Assembly (NCBI GenBank): GCA_039191605.1
Contig: JBCCXL010000014.1
Span: 1-64,000, forward strand
Direction of reading: 5' to 3'
DNA: 64,000 bases
Source: JBCCXL01 sp039191605
Lineage (GTDB): Bacteria > Acidobacteriota > Thermoanaerobaculia > Multivoradales > JAHZIX01
Below are positions 16,294 to 25,501 of this stretch, piece after piece. The notes beneath the pieces were generated by a model. That model was not told the DNA's origin, made no database searches, and saw only the letters and a list, made by a program, of their open reading frames with translations. The first letter of the stretch is position 1. Each line of letters starts with the position of its first letter. The position numbers and the translations under genes were made by a program.

Positions 16294-17819
16294 GGCCTAT
16301 CTCCTGGGCCTGGCGTGCTGCTAGAGCTTGCCGCCGGCTGCGATGGAACTTGGGTGGAGGGCGCCCGCCGCTGACGGTATTCGCGGTAGAGGCGGTGATG
16401 GTGATTGTCTTCCAGCTCGATTTCCCAGCCCTGTTGCCAGGCCCGCAGAATGCGGGTGGTGGCTTCCAGGGGCGGACCGTCGGCGACCACCAGGGTGGCT
16501 TCCTTGCCCGCTTCCAGGGTGCCGAGATCCTCGAGGCCCAGAATCTCCGCCGGGCGGGCGGTGATCGCCGCCAGGGCGTCGGCGGCATCGAGACCGAAGG
16601 CGGTGGTCATGCCGGCGTGGAAGGGGAGGTTGCGGGCGTTGGCGGCGTGGAAGCGGCTGCCGGAATCGGCGATGGCGAAGGTCACCCCCGCTCGCTGCAG
16701 ATCCGCGGCCACCGTGTAGGGGGCATCGTAGGGGGCGGAGTCGCGCTCCGGAAGGGTTTGGATTCCCTCCAGGATGACCGGGATTCCGGCTTTTGCCAGA
16801 CGCTCTGCAAAGCCCCGGACTTCCTGCTTGGCGACGAGCACGAGGTTCTCCAGACCGGCTTCCTCGGCCCAGTCTAGGGCGGCCTGGATTTGGCGGTGAT
16901 AGCGGGCGTGGAGAAAGATCGGAAGCTCGCCGGATAGCACCGGCGCGAGGGCTTCCAGGCGCGGCGCGGAGCCAGCGGTAGCCAGGCCGTCCTGCAGCAG
17001 CTTGTTGTGGTGTCGGGCACGGGTGAGGAGGTTGTCGAGGCTCTCCAGGGCTTCGCGGAAGTCCTTCTCGACCTCCTCCTGGGTCGGCGGTTCGCCGAAG
17101 AAGCTGAAGGCCGGTGGCTCGGTGCGGGGGAAGCGCAGATGCAGCCCGGCGGGGGCTCGCACCACCGCTCCTTCCCAGACTCGGCCGACGCTACCTCGGG
17201 TCGCCACCCGCATCACCGCGGAAGTGCCCGCCACCAGACCACCGCCGGGAATCACGTGGGTGGTGAGCACCCCTCCGGCGGCGCTCACCGGCAGCAGCAA
17301 AGAGTCGGCGTTGTAGGAGGACTCCACCCGCAGGTCGGGGTGAAGGCTGCCGATCTCCCGGTTGTCGACGGTGCCGTCGACGCTGCCGATCTCGGTGAGG
17401 CCGAGGACGCTGGAGGCGAGAATGAAGCCGGGAAAGACGTGCTTCCCCTCGAGCTCCACAACCTGGGCGCCGGTGGGGATGGAGAGCGCTTCGCCGACGG
17501 CCTGGATGCTGCCGTCCTGAATCAAGATGGAACCCTCGAAGGGTGCCTGGCTCACCGGGTAGACGAGGGCGCCGGCGAGCACCAGGGGAGGGCCGCCGGG
17601 GGCCCCGGCGGTGGCTTCAGCCTGGTGCGAGAGATCCTTGGAAGAGTTCGCAGAGGCTGCCGTGGGCGATCCGGTGGACGAATTGGCGAAGGCGGCCTGG
17701 GGAAGAGCCAGGGGCAGTACCAGCAGGGACAATACGAGCAGAAGCAGCGTCGGGGCGAGGCCGGCGAGGCGCCACGGTAGGGATAGACAGGGTCGGCGAT
17801 CGAGAGAGGGGATCATCAC
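16290..17819 (-). CDS. Secreted amidohydrolase-like protein lacking the metal HxH motif
   Basis: 509 residues with a long hydrophobic export signal (about residues 13-45). The beta-sandwich start is typical of imidazolonepropionase-like amidohydrolases (ILIQDGSIQAVGE, then VVELEGKHVFPGF), and the closing block LGTLEAGKEATLVVADG is clear. The usual metal-binding HxH after PGFID/PGLID is replaced by ILASSVLGL, so the classic binuclear site cannot form. It may be a non-catalytic paralogue or a partner of the intact paralogue at 17816-19429. The possible starts are GTG 17819 (GTGA overlap with the preceding stop) or ATG 17816. It is the last of three amidohydrolase genes in the operon and overlaps the prenyl synthase start. 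The substrate is unknown. Confidence 0.75.
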   Translation of the reverse strand: MMIPSLDRRPCLSLPWRLAGLAPTLLLLVLSLLVLPLALPQAAFANSSTGSPTAASANSSKDLSHQAEATAGAPGGPPLVLAGALVYPVSQAPFEGSILIQDGSIQAVGEALSIPTGAQVVELEGKHVFPGFILASSVLGLTEIGSVDGTVDNREIGSLHPDLRVESSYNADSLLLPVSAAGGVLTTHVIPGGGLVAGTSAVMRVATRGSVGRVWEGAVVRAPAGLHLRFPRTEPPAFSFFGEPPTQEEVEKDFREALESLDNLLTRARHHNKLLQDGLATAGSAPRLEALAPVLSGELPIFLHARYHRQIQAALDWAEEAGLENLVLVAKQEVRGFAERLAKAGIPVILEGIQTLPERDSAPYDAPYTVAADLQRAGVTFAIADSGSRFHAANARNLPFHAGMTTAFGLDAADALAAITARPAEILGLEDLGTLEAGKEATLVVADGPPLEATTRILRAWQQGWEIELEDNHHHRLYREYRQRRAPSTQVPSQPAASSSSTPGPGDRP

Positions 17820-19429
17820 AGGCCTCTGTGGGGGTGGAAGTGGTCGTGAGGATGGCTCGACTTGCGGCTGCTGGAAGGCCGCTTCTTATTCTTTCCGCCG
17901 ACGGAGGGGCCGTTGGTTTCGTGCTCTTCCTTCAGCTTGGTGAGCAGCGCCTGGCGCTCCTCGGCGAGGCGCTGCCGGGCCTCCAGGTCCAGCTGCCGGG
18001 AGAACAGCCGGCGGCCCTCGATCCAGGTCTCTTCCACCCGGCTGGCAACCGCCAGCGGAGGACCGTTCCAGATCACGAAGTCGGCATCCTTGCCGACCTC
18101 CAGGGAGCCGACTCGTTCCTCCACCCGCAGCTGCCGGGCGGGGTTCAGGGTGACGAAGAGCAGGGCTTCCTCCTCGCTGATCTCGCCGTAGCGCACCATC
18201 TTGGCGGCCTCCAGCTGGAGGCGGCGGCCGAGATCGGCGTTATCGGAGTTCAGCGACACCACCACCCCCCGCTCCCGCATCAGCGGAGCGTTGTAGGGAA
18301 TAGCGTCTACCACCTCGTATTTATAGGCCCACCAATCGGAGAAGGTCGAAGCGTGGGCGCCGTGGGCGGCCAGCTCGTCGGCTACCTTGTAGCCCTCGAG
18401 AACGTGCTGGAAGACGCCGATGCGGAAGTCGAAGCTCTCCGCCACGCGCATCAGCATCAGGATCTCGTCGGAGCGATAGGAGTGGGCGTGGACGATCCGC
18501 TCGCCGTCGATCACCTCGAGCACCGCCTCCAGGCGCAGGTCCGGAGCCGGCGGGATGGCGCCTCGAGCCTGCGCTTCGTCCCGCTGCCGGCGGTAGTCCA
18601 GGGCCTGGTGGAAGGTGCGCCGCAGGATCGTCTCGACCCCGGGCCGGGTGGTGGGGAAGCGATCCGGCCCTCGGGTATCGAAGTTGGAGCGCTTGGGATT
18701 CTCGCCGAGGGCAAATTTGATCGTCGGCGCCGCCTCGGTGAAGAGCAGCCCCTCGGCGTCCGCACCCCAGCGCAGCTTGATCACCTGACTCTGGCCGCCG
18801 ATGGCGTTGGCGGAGCCGTGGAGGATCAGCGAGGTGGTGGTGCCGCCGGCGAGCTGGCGGTAGATGTTGACGTCCTCGGCGTCGACGACGTCCTGGATCC
18901 TCACCTCGGAGGTGACGATCTCGCTGCTCTCGTTGACCGATCCGTCGGTGGCGATGTGGGAGTGGGCGTCGATGAGGCCGGCGGTGACGTGGCGACCGGC
19001 GGCGTCGAGGACGACGGCACCGGCGGGAGCTTCCAGGCCGCTGCCGACGGCGGCGATGCGGCCGTCCTGCACCAGCAGATCGGCGTTCTCGAGGACGCCC
19101 TCGGGCCCGGAAGTCCACAGGGTCGCGCCGCGCACCAGGAGTACCTTCGGCGCCCTATCGGCGGAGTCATCGCGGTGATTCCAGGCGGCGCTGGGATCGT
19201 AGTCGGCGAGGGCCGGTGGGGCCATCAGCAGCGCGACGAGCGTCAGGCTGAGGGCGATGGATGAATAGGCGCCGAGGAAGGAGCAGGGGCGAAGCCACGA
19301 GAGATAGCCAGAAGGACGGACTTGTCGTCTCCGGTGGACTCTGGGAGTCCCAGTACCTTTGGGAGTCCCAGTACCTTTGGGAGTCACAGTCCCTCTTGGA
19401 GGCGCATTACCTTGCTGTCTTGGATTCAT
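17816..19429 (-). CDS. Secreted amidohydrolase (imidazolonepropionase-like), catalytic motif intact
   Basis: About 537 residues from the ATG at 19429, which gives the same 4-base ATGA overlap with the preceding stop as seen elsewhere in this operon; longer frames to 19522 would overlap the upstream gene by about 95 bases and are unlikely. The N-terminus is basic with repeated GTGTPK units (18-bp repeat at 19343-19396), then a hydrophobic export segment (IALSLTLVALLMAPPALA). The metal site is present: GLIDAHSHIATDG carries HxH. The closing block VGSLEVGKDADFVIWNG is standard. Amidohydrolases of this group hydrolyse C-N bonds in cyclic or peptide-like substrates, and secreted ones often act as peptidases. 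A His-rich C-terminus (HPHDHFHPHRG) is notable and may bind metal. Confidence 0.8.
   Translation of the reverse strand: MNPRQQGNAPPRGTVTPKGTGTPKGTGTPRVHRRRQVRPSGYLSWLRPCSFLGAYSSIALSLTLVALLMAPPALADYDPSAAWNHRDDSADRAPKVLLVRGATLWTSGPEGVLENADLLVQDGRIAAVGSGLEAPAGAVVLDAAGRHVTAGLIDAHSHIATDGSVNESSEIVTSEVRIQDVVDAEDVNIYRQLAGGTTTSLILHGSANAIGGQSQVIKLRWGADAEGLLFTEAAPTIKFALGENPKRSNFDTRGPDRFPTTRPGVETILRRTFHQALDYRRQRDEAQARGAIPPAPDLRLEAVLEVIDGERIVHAHSYRSDEILMLMRVAESFDFRIGVFQHVLEGYKVADELAAHGAHASTFSDWWAYKYEVVDAIPYNAPLMRERGVVVSLNSDNADLGRRLQLEAAKMVRYGEISEEEALLFVTLNPARQLRVEERVGSLEVGKDADFVIWNGPPLAVASRVEETWIEGRRLFSRQLDLEARQRLAEERQALLTKLKEEHETNGPSVGGKNKKRPSSSRKSSHPHDHFHPHRGL
19343..19396. repeat. 18-bp in-frame tandem repeat in the amidohydrolase N-terminus
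   Basis: Two perfect units GGGAGTCCCAGTACCTTT (19343-19360, 19361-19378) and a degenerate third (19379-19396). On the minus strand they encode Lys-Gly-Thr-Gly-Thr-Pro blocks just before the export signal. The unit length keeps the frame, so copy number could vary without disrupting the protein. Confidence 0.9.
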
Positions 19430-21009
19430 CGGCTCTCTCCTGAAGGACCACCGCGGCGGCCGCTCCCGGGAGGACCTCCCGCGCTGGGGGCCTCGGCGGC
19501 GTAGCGACGGCCGTCGATCCACACCTGTTCGATCTTGGGCTTGCCCTCGCTGGGGAAGAGCTCACCGTCCACCACCAGGAAGTTGGCCATCTTGCCGGCC
19601 TCCAGGCTTCCCGCCGAGGATTCGAGGCCGAGCAGCTGGGCGGGGCCTAGGGTGAGGGCGGCGAGGAGGTCCGCTTCGCTGAGCCCTGCCTGTCGGGCGC
19701 GGGCGGCGCTGGAGTAGAGATCCTGCGCTTTGTCGAGGCCGGCGGTGGTGAGAGCGACGGAGGCTCCGGCGGCCACCATCCTCGCCGGGTTCGAGGGCGC
19801 CTGATCCCAATGGCGCAGGGTGTCCAGGGTGAGGGCCGGATCGTCTACCAGCGGGGTATCCTGCTTTTCGCCCTTCGAGCCGTCCTGCTTTTCGCCCTTC
19901 GTCTTGGGCTTCGAGTCACCTTTCGAGCCGGCCTTGGCTTTCTCCTCATGGGGAGCCTTCGGCAGCTCCGGCGCCGCGGGGAAGTCGAGGGGGAGCACCA
20001 GCGGCCAGCCGGTGGCGGCGATGGTCTCCGCGCGGCGGTATTCCTTGCCGCTGCCGACCAGCCATCCATCGAGCTCGAGCTCGTTCATCAGCCTGGCGTT
20101 ACGCAGCGTGGCGCGCTCGTCGGGACCGTGAATCACCAGCGGCGCCTCGCCCCGCACCGCGGGGCCGAGGGCTTCCAGGGAGCGGTCGAAGGGCGGGCGG
20201 GGGCCAGCGGCTCCCTCGCTGCTGGCAGTCTTGGCATCCTGGTACCAGCGAGCCTCCGTGACCACCTGCCGCAGCAGCGCGACCGCTCCCATCAAGGAGT
20301 TGGGGTAGCCGCCGCCGAAGCCCTCCGGCTCCGCCGGGGCCACGTGTTGGGCCACCGCGGTGCGCAGCAGGTTGGTTCCGGCCTCCCCGTCTCCGAGATT
20401 GATCAGGGCGCTGGAACCGCCGAGAACGCCGTCCTCGGGGGTGATCAAGGCGGTGGTAAAGCCGGCGGAGCGCAGAGCCTTCACCCGATCTTCGTCGAGA
20501 TTGAGGGTGGAGTAGTCGCGATGGGAGCGAACCTGCTCGTTGCGGTAGGTCGCCGCCGGTCCCTCAGCTTCGCTGCCCTCGCCGCGGCCTCGTCCCCGAC
20601 TCTCTGCGCCGCGCCCTCGGCCGCCGCTGCTGGTGGCGCTGGGCCAAGGCTGGGGCCAGTGGATCTCGATCAAGCCCGGATACACCGTCTTGCCCGGATG
20701 GGCGTACACCTGGGCCTCCGGCGGAATCTCCACCTCCGCTCCTATCGCCTCGATGCGGCCATCCCGCAGCACCAGGGCTCCGCGCTCGACGGTTTGCTGC
20801 GGCGAGATCACCAGGCGCACCTCTGTGATGGCCTGCACCTCGGCGGAGGGAATCTCCGGTTCGGCCTCCCAATCTCGGGCTCCCCCCTGAGCGCTGGCTT
20901 GGGGGGAGACAATCAGCGTCAGGAGCAGGCAGAGCAGCGCCCAGCGAAGGGGAAGGGATCTACGCCGGGGCGACGGATGAGGCGAGAGATCAGGGAGCTT
21001 TGGGATCAT
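19426..21009 (-). CDS. Secreted amidohydrolase-like protein with altered metal motif
   Basis: About 527 residues from the ATG at 21009 (a TTG at 21039 is an upstream alternative). An export signal (WALLCLLLTLIVSPQASAQ) precedes an amidohydrolase beta-sandwich start (GALVLRDGRIEAIGAEVEI) and the strand PGKTVYPGLIEIHW. The usual HxH is reduced to a single His (EIHWPQ). A Gly/Arg/Ser-rich insert and a Lys/Gly/Asp-rich stretch (about residues 315-345) interrupt the barrel. The closing block SAGSLEAGKMANFLVVDG is family-typical. It is the first gene of the operon leading through two further paralogues into the isoprenoid genes. As with the third paralogue, hydrolytic activity is doubtful, and the substrate is unknown. 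Confidence 0.75.
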   Translation of the reverse strand: MIPKLPDLSPHPSPRRRSLPLRWALLCLLLTLIVSPQASAQGGARDWEAEPEIPSAEVQAITEVRLVISPQQTVERGALVLRDGRIEAIGAEVEIPPEAQVYAHPGKTVYPGLIEIHWPQPWPSATSSGGRGRGAESRGRGRGEGSEAEGPAATYRNEQVRSHRDYSTLNLDEDRVKALRSAGFTTALITPEDGVLGGSSALINLGDGEAGTNLLRTAVAQHVAPAEPEGFGGGYPNSLMGAVALLRQVVTEARWYQDAKTASSEGAAGPRPPFDRSLEALGPAVRGEAPLVIHGPDERATLRNARLMNELELDGWLVGSGKEYRRAETIAATGWPLVLPLDFPAAPELPKAPHEEKAKAGSKGDSKPKTKGEKQDGSKGEKQDTPLVDDPALTLDTLRHWDQAPSNPARMVAAGASVALTTAGLDKAQDLYSSAARARQAGLSEADLLAALTLGPAQLLGLESSAGSLEAGKMANFLVVDGELFPSEGKPKIEQVWIDGRRYAAEAPSAGGPPGSGRRGGPSGESR

Positions 21010-21843
21010 GCAAAGAAGTCCAATTTGGCAGAAGTCCAATGGTGGGGAAGTCCGATTTCTGGAAACTCTGGGGACGGGGAAGCGCGCTGCCGGAGCTTTT
21101 CGAGGCTGTGCCAGCTTGAGGATATGCCAGCGCTCGAGCCGTGTCAGCAGGGATCCCGTGAAGCACGGAGCTCTGTGTGGCTAGAGGGCGCTTGCTGCCG
21201 AGGTTGCCGCTGAGATTGGGCTGCCGTGATTGGGCTGCGGTGGGGCGCTGGTCGGCGAGGAGCAAAATGAAGGGCATCTGGCCGAAAGGCTGCGAGAACA
21301 GCCTTCGGGCGGAAACTCAGTGTTTAGAAGAACAACTGTTAGAAGAACGAAGAACACAGCCTCTCAGGACGAGGGCCCTCTCAGGACAAGCGCTCTCTGA
21401 AGATTTAGGGGCTCTTTGAAGACAGGGGCTCTAGAACGAGAAAATCCGCGAGACGAAGGATCGTCTTTCGCGGATTTTCGAGTCGAGACCGAACTCCCTA
21501 GGGAGCTGGTGACCGACGGGGTGACTTACGAAACGAGACTATCGAAGCGTTGAGATCCTGGAGAGCTAACTGCATCCTCGAGGGCTACAATGCGCGGAGC
21601 CTGAAACGTAGAGTGGCCTGAACAAAGAGGCCTGGGCGATGGCAGGTCGTTCGAAGTTTGGAGTCCCGAGAAGTTGAATTCCAAGGGTGTGAGGTACAGG
21701 GACTACAGTTTCGGTCGGCCGGGGCCCAAAGATGATTTTGGATGATTCGAGAGGCTGTGCTTTACGGCCTTGTTTCTTCCGGAGAAGTTCGGGCCGAGAG
21801 CGTGCGCCTCAAGGATGCCGCGCCCCTTGCGGACGCTGGTTAA
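21010..21843. other. 834-base region without a recognisable gene
   Basis: This lies between the start of the amidohydrolase operon and the RRM gene. No reading frame here has family resemblance. It holds imperfect direct repeats of AGAAGTCCAAT/GAAGTCCGAT at about 21012-21060, a run of short repeats built on CTCTCAGGAC and GGGGCTCT at about 21360-21430, and a strong hairpin at 21440-21479. The promoter of the amidohydrolase/isoprenoid operon is presumably near 21010-21100. A non-coding RNA is possible but not shown. Confidence 0.5.
21440..21479. terminator. Terminator-like hairpin in the non-coding region
   Basis: Stem GAAAATCCGCGA / TCGCGGATTTTC (21440-21451 with 21468-21479), perfect over 12 bp, with an inner GACGA/TCGTC helix. 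The A/T ends give a usable T-run in either direction. No annotated gene ends nearby, which raises the question of what transcript it serves. Confidence 0.6.
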
Positions 21844-22116
21844 TTACCAGTCGCGGCGGGGGGGACGACGCTCGGTACGCGGGCGGGCCTCGTTGACGGT
21901 CAGGTTACGACCGCCGAAGGTCTTGCCGTGGAGGGCCTCGATGGCCTCGTCCGCGCCTTCGCTCATCTCTACGAAGCCGAAGCCCCGGGGTCGGCCGGTC
22001 TCACGATCGGTGATCAGGCTGACACTGGTGACGTCTCCGTATTCGCTGAACAGCTCCCGGACTTCTTCGTCCGAGGCGGTGTACGGCAGGTTGCCTACGT
22101 AAAGCTTCTTCGACAT
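21844..22116 (-). CDS. Small RRM-type RNA-binding protein
   Basis: 90 residues, essentially one RNA recognition motif: RNP2 is LYVGNL near the start and RNP1 is RGFGFVEM, followed by a short basic, Arg/Pro-rich tail (RTERRPPRRDW). This is the bacterial single-RRM family that binds single-stranded RNA and is often cold- or stress-induced; the targets here are unknown. The ATG at 22116 is chosen because it follows a strong GAAGGAGA ribosome binding site and starts directly at the fold; upstream in-frame codons lack family resemblance. It is divergent from rimO, with about 250 bases between the starts that must hold both promoters. Confidence 0.9.
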   Translation of the reverse strand: MSKKLYVGNLPYTASDEEVRELFSEYGDVTSVSLITDRETGRPRGFGFVEMSEGADEAIEALHGKTFGGRNLTVNEARPRTERRPPRRDW

Positions 22117-22365
22117 GGGGTCTCCTTCGCCGTGTCTTGGGGTTCCCGTTGGGTTGATCAGATAAGGGTGGGAACCTGGACAGCCACGACTTCTTGATCT
22201 TGAGCCCTGAAGGTATCGTTCTTTCGCTGCTTTGACTAGGGTTTTGCAAGCTTTTCGCGGCTTTCGGCGTGTGTTCACGAAGCTGTGACGGTTCGTTCTC
22301 AACTTCGTCTCGTGACGAGCCGGGTCTCCCCGGGGTAAAGACTAGATCTGCTATGCTCCGCGTCT

Positions 22366-23817
22366 ATGTGTGCCGACGACGGACGCCCCACGGTGGGTCT
22401 GATTAGCTTGGGCTGCCCAAAAAATCGCGTGGACAGCGAGATTATGCTCGGTCGCCTGGAGGAGCGTGGCTACCGCGTGGTCCAGGAGGTCGAGGATGCG
22501 GAGACGGTGATCGTCAATACCTGCGGCTTCATCGAGGAGGCGAAGCAGGAGAGCATCGACACTATTCTTGACGTGGCTGGCCGCAAGGGGGCGGAGGCGG
22601 GAGACACTCGCCAGCTCCTGGTAGCGGGCTGCATGGTGAACCGCTTCGGCGGTGAATTGTCGGAGTCGATCCCGGAGATTGACGGCTTTATTGGCCTCGA
22701 CGACCTGGCTGCGGTGCCGGAGCTGGTGCAGCTGGGGGGCGGCCCGCCGCCGCCGAAGCCCTCTCACGTGGTCTTCGACCATACCGAGCCCCGTCGTTTG
22801 ACCACCCGCGGCTACGCTTACCTCAAGGTGGCGGAGGGCTGCGACAACCCCTGCACTTTCTGCGCGATCCCGATTTGGCGCGGCAAATTCCGCTCCCGCT
22901 CGGTGGAAAGCCTGGTGCAGGAGGCGCGGCAGCTGGAGGCCACCGGCATTCAGGAGCTCTGCCTGGTGGCCCAGGACACCACTCGCTACGGCTTCGACAT
23001 CGGTCTTGGACGCCACGGCCTAACCCGCCTGGTAGAGGCCCTGCTAGAACAGACGGAGATCCCCTGGATCCGCTTCCTCTACGCCTATCCCACCACTCTG
23101 GACCCAGAGCTGATGGCGCTGATGGGGCAGGAGGAGCGCTTCTGCTCCTATATCGACATGCCCCTCCAGCACAGCCATCCGCAGATGCTCAAGGCGATGC
23201 GCCGCGGCGGCACCGCGAAGCGCTATCTGGAGCTCTTGCACCAGGCCCGCGACCTCGCGCCGGACGTCTTCCTGCGCTCCACCTTCATCGTCGGCTTCCC
23301 CGGCGAGACGGAGGAGTACTTCCAGCATCTGCTGGAATTTGTCGAGGAGGCGCAGCTGGACCACCTCGGAGGCTTTGTTTATAGCCCGGAGCCCGGCACT
23401 CCGGCGAACGAGCTGCCCGGCCGACTCTCCCGCAGCGTTGGTCGCCGGCGGCTGGAGCGCCTGCTCAAGGCACAGGAGCCGATCTCTCGGGCCGCCCGCC
23501 AGCGCCTGGTGGGAGAGGTGATGGACGTCCTGGTGGAGGGGCCCTGCGAAGAGACCGAGCACCTGCTTCAGGGGCGCCACCACGGCATGGCCCCGGATAT
23601 CGATGGCCGGCTGCTGATCAACGACGGCGTCGCCCCCACCGGCAGCCTGGTGCAGGTGGAGATCACCGAAGCCTTCGCTGACGATGTAGTAGGCCGTATC
23701 GTAGGGCCGGTGGGGATGCCCGGAGTGGAGGTCTCCCCGGATGCGGAGATCGATCCCGAGGCGGCGCGGGTGTTGCGCTATCAACCTCCTGGGCAGCGCC
23801 ACGGGCGCTCCGTCTGA
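22366..23817 (+). CDS. rimO: Ribosomal protein S12 methylthiotransferase RimO
   Basis: 483 residues. The MTTase N-terminal domain starts with GLISLGCPKNRVDSE and carries NTCGFIEEA; the radical-SAM domain has C159xxxC163xxC166 (GCDNPCTFC) for the catalytic 4Fe-4S cluster; the C-terminal part is the TRAM region. The CPKN variant and the CTFCAIP context identify RimO rather than MiaB. It methylthiolates the conserved aspartate of ribosomal protein S12. The protein is slightly longer than the common length of about 440, with the extra residues at the C-terminus. ribF follows after 24 bases in the same orientation, so the two are likely cotranscribed. Confidence 0.93.
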   Translation: MCADDGRPTVGLISLGCPKNRVDSEIMLGRLEERGYRVVQEVEDAETVIVNTCGFIEEAKQESIDTILDVAGRKGAEAGDTRQLLVAGCMVNRFGGELSESIPEIDGFIGLDDLAAVPELVQLGGGPPPPKPSHVVFDHTEPRRLTTRGYAYLKVAEGCDNPCTFCAIPIWRGKFRSRSVESLVQEARQLEATGIQELCLVAQDTTRYGFDIGLGRHGLTRLVEALLEQTEIPWIRFLYAYPTTLDPELMALMGQEERFCSYIDMPLQHSHPQMLKAMRRGGTAKRYLELLHQARDLAPDVFLRSTFIVGFPGETEEYFQHLLEFVEEAQLDHLGGFVYSPEPGTPANELPGRLSRSVGRRRLERLLKAQEPISRAARQRLVGEVMDVLVEGPCEETEHLLQGRHHGMAPDIDGRLLINDGVAPTGSLVQVEITEAFADDVVGRIVGPVGMPGVEVSPDAEIDPEAARVLRYQPPGQRHGRSV

Positions 23818-23841
23818 AGCGGACCCCCGGCGCCCTATCGT

Positions 23842-24804
23842 ATGCAGGTCGTTCAAGACGCCTATCGTGGCAGTGATCTCCCCCGTGGCGCGGTGGTGAC
23901 CATCGGTAATTTCGATGGTCTTCATCGCGGTCAGCGGGAAGTGATCACCACGGTGCTGGACCGCGCCGAGGCGCTGGACGCCCCGTCGGTGGTGATCACC
24001 TTCGAGCCCCATCCTCTCACCGTGCTGCGCCCCTCGGAGGCGCCGCCGCGGCTCACTACACTGGAGCAGAAGCTCGAGCTGCTGGAGTCCGTCGGGGTCG
24101 ACACCGCCCTGGTGGTGCGCTTCGATCATGAGCTCTCGCGGACCTCGGCCCGGGACTTCGTGCGCCATCTGCTGGTGGACGGCCTGGCGGCGCGGGAAGT
24201 CCATGTCGGAGACGACTTCCGCTTCGGCCGCGATCGCGACGGCACCGTCGCCGGCCTCCAGGATTTAGGCTCCGAGCTGGGCTTCACCGCCCACGCCATC
24301 GACGAGGTGGTGTCCCGAGGCGAGCGCGTTTCCTCCACCCGCATTCGGCTGGCTCTGCAGGAGGGGCGGGTGGAGTCCGCCCTGCGCATGCTGGAGCGCC
24401 CCCACAGCATCACCGGCAAGGTAGTGCGCGGCGACCGCATGGGCAAGCGCCTAGGCTGGCCGACGATCAACGTGGCGACGGACGGCCAGCTGCTGCCGGC
24501 GGGCGGGGTCTACGCCTGTGAGGTGCGGATAGCGAGTCTGCCGGCGACCTTCCTCGGCTCGACCAATATCGGCACCCGGCCGACGGTCTACGAGAATTAT
24601 CAGCAGGTCGTGGAGACCCACATCCTCGACTTCAGCAGCGATGTCTACGGCGAGCGAGCCGAGATTCTCTTTTACAAGCGGCTGCGGGATGAGCGCATCT
24701 TTCCCACCGTGATGGATCTCTCGGCGCAGATCGGGAGAGACGTCGAAGCGACCCGGGAATTTTTCGCCGCCCGCCGCGGTTTAGCACAACAGATGGAGCA
24801 ATAA
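23842..24804 (+). CDS. ribF: Bifunctional riboflavin kinase / FAD synthetase
   Basis: 320 residues. The N-terminal FMN adenylyltransferase part has VTIGNFDGLHRGQ and VVITFEPHPLTVLRP, then VGDDFRFGRDRDG and the STRIR segment. The C-terminal riboflavin kinase part has ITGKVVRGDRMGKRLGWPTIN and NIGTRPTV. It converts riboflavin to FMN and then FAD. It is full length for the family. It sits 24 bases after rimO; the next gene, trxA, is 250 bases downstream with its own ribosome binding site. Confidence 0.94.
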   Translation: MQVVQDAYRGSDLPRGAVVTIGNFDGLHRGQREVITTVLDRAEALDAPSVVITFEPHPLTVLRPSEAPPRLTTLEQKLELLESVGVDTALVVRFDHELSRTSARDFVRHLLVDGLAAREVHVGDDFRFGRDRDGTVAGLQDLGSELGFTAHAIDEVVSRGERVSSTRIRLALQEGRVESALRMLERPHSITGKVVRGDRMGKRLGWPTINVATDGQLLPAGGVYACEVRIASLPATFLGSTNIGTRPTVYENYQQVVETHILDFSSDVYGERAEILFYKRLRDERIFPTVMDLSAQIGRDVEATREFFAARRGLAQQMEQ

Positions 24805-25054
24805 GACGCCCCGGCTTCGCGGTTTCGCCGATACGGCCTAATCGACGCGGCCTAGCCGATATGCCCCATCGAGTTTTCCCCTACAACCCCGACCTGAGCC
24901 CCGCAGCCCGAGAGCGCGACCGACAAAGTCGAGCTTCTCAGAGCCTCTGCCCGGCGACGGTCGCTTCGGCTCCGCCTCGAAGGTTTTTGGATAGCCGCGC
25001 CCTAGAGCCGGCGGCCTGCGATGACGAGAGCCAACCTGCGAAAGGAAGTGCCTC

Positions 25055-25384
25055 ATGGCCAACTCCAAGATTGCTGACGTGAACAACGGTGACTTCGACT
25101 CCAAGGTCCTCGGCGCCGACACCCCCGTGCTGGTCGACTTCTGGGCCGCCTGGTGCGGGCCCTGCCGCGCCGTGGCCCCGACCCTCGATGAGCTGGCGGA
25201 CGAGTACGACGGCAAGGTCTCCGTCGCCAAGGTGAATATCGACGACAACCGCGAGCTGGCCGCCAAGTACGGCGTGCAGAGCATCCCCACCTTCCTGCTG
25301 ATCAAGGACGGTGAGGTCGCTGATCGCATGATGGGTGCGATGCCCAAGGCTGCCTTCGAGCAGTTCATCAACCGCAACGTCTGA
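25055..25384 (+). CDS. trxA: Thioredoxin
   Basis: 109 residues with a complete thioredoxin fold and active site WCGPC (Cys34, Cys37), the buried Asp (VDFWA), the cis-proline segment SIPTF and the terminal helix. It is a cytoplasmic dithiol reductant. The start follows a GAAAGGAAG ribosome binding site. A strong terminator at 25424-25468 closes the unit. The length is standard and nothing is unusual. Confidence 0.96.
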   Translation: MANSKIADVNNGDFDSKVLGADTPVLVDFWAAWCGPCRAVAPTLDELADEYDGKVSVAKVNIDDNRELAAKYGVQSIPTFLLIKDGEVADRMMGAMPKAAFEQFINRNV

Positions 25385-25423
25385 GCCTGGCTTTCCCCCC
25401 TCCGCGGGGAAGACCAAACGCAC

Positions 25424-25468
25424 AACACCGCCGTCAGCTCCTTCGAGCTGCGGCGGTGTTTGGCTTTT
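25424..25468 (+). terminator. Strong terminator after trxA (probably bidirectional)
   Basis: Outer stem AACACCGCCG / CGGCGGTGTT (25424-25433 with 25451-25460) and inner stem CAGCTC / GAGCTG with a CTTC loop, followed by TGGCTTTT. It lies between the convergent trxA and cysteine-rich protein genes and could serve both. Confidence 0.85.
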
Positions 25469-25501
25469 GAGGCCTGAGAATTCGGGTCAGTGCTGGCTGA
25501 G

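Noticed and set aside
17816..19522. Start of the middle amidohydrolase at 19522
   Set aside because: It would overlap the upstream gene by about 95 bases with an Arg-rich, unconserved extension; ATG 19429 gives the ATGA overlap seen through the operon.
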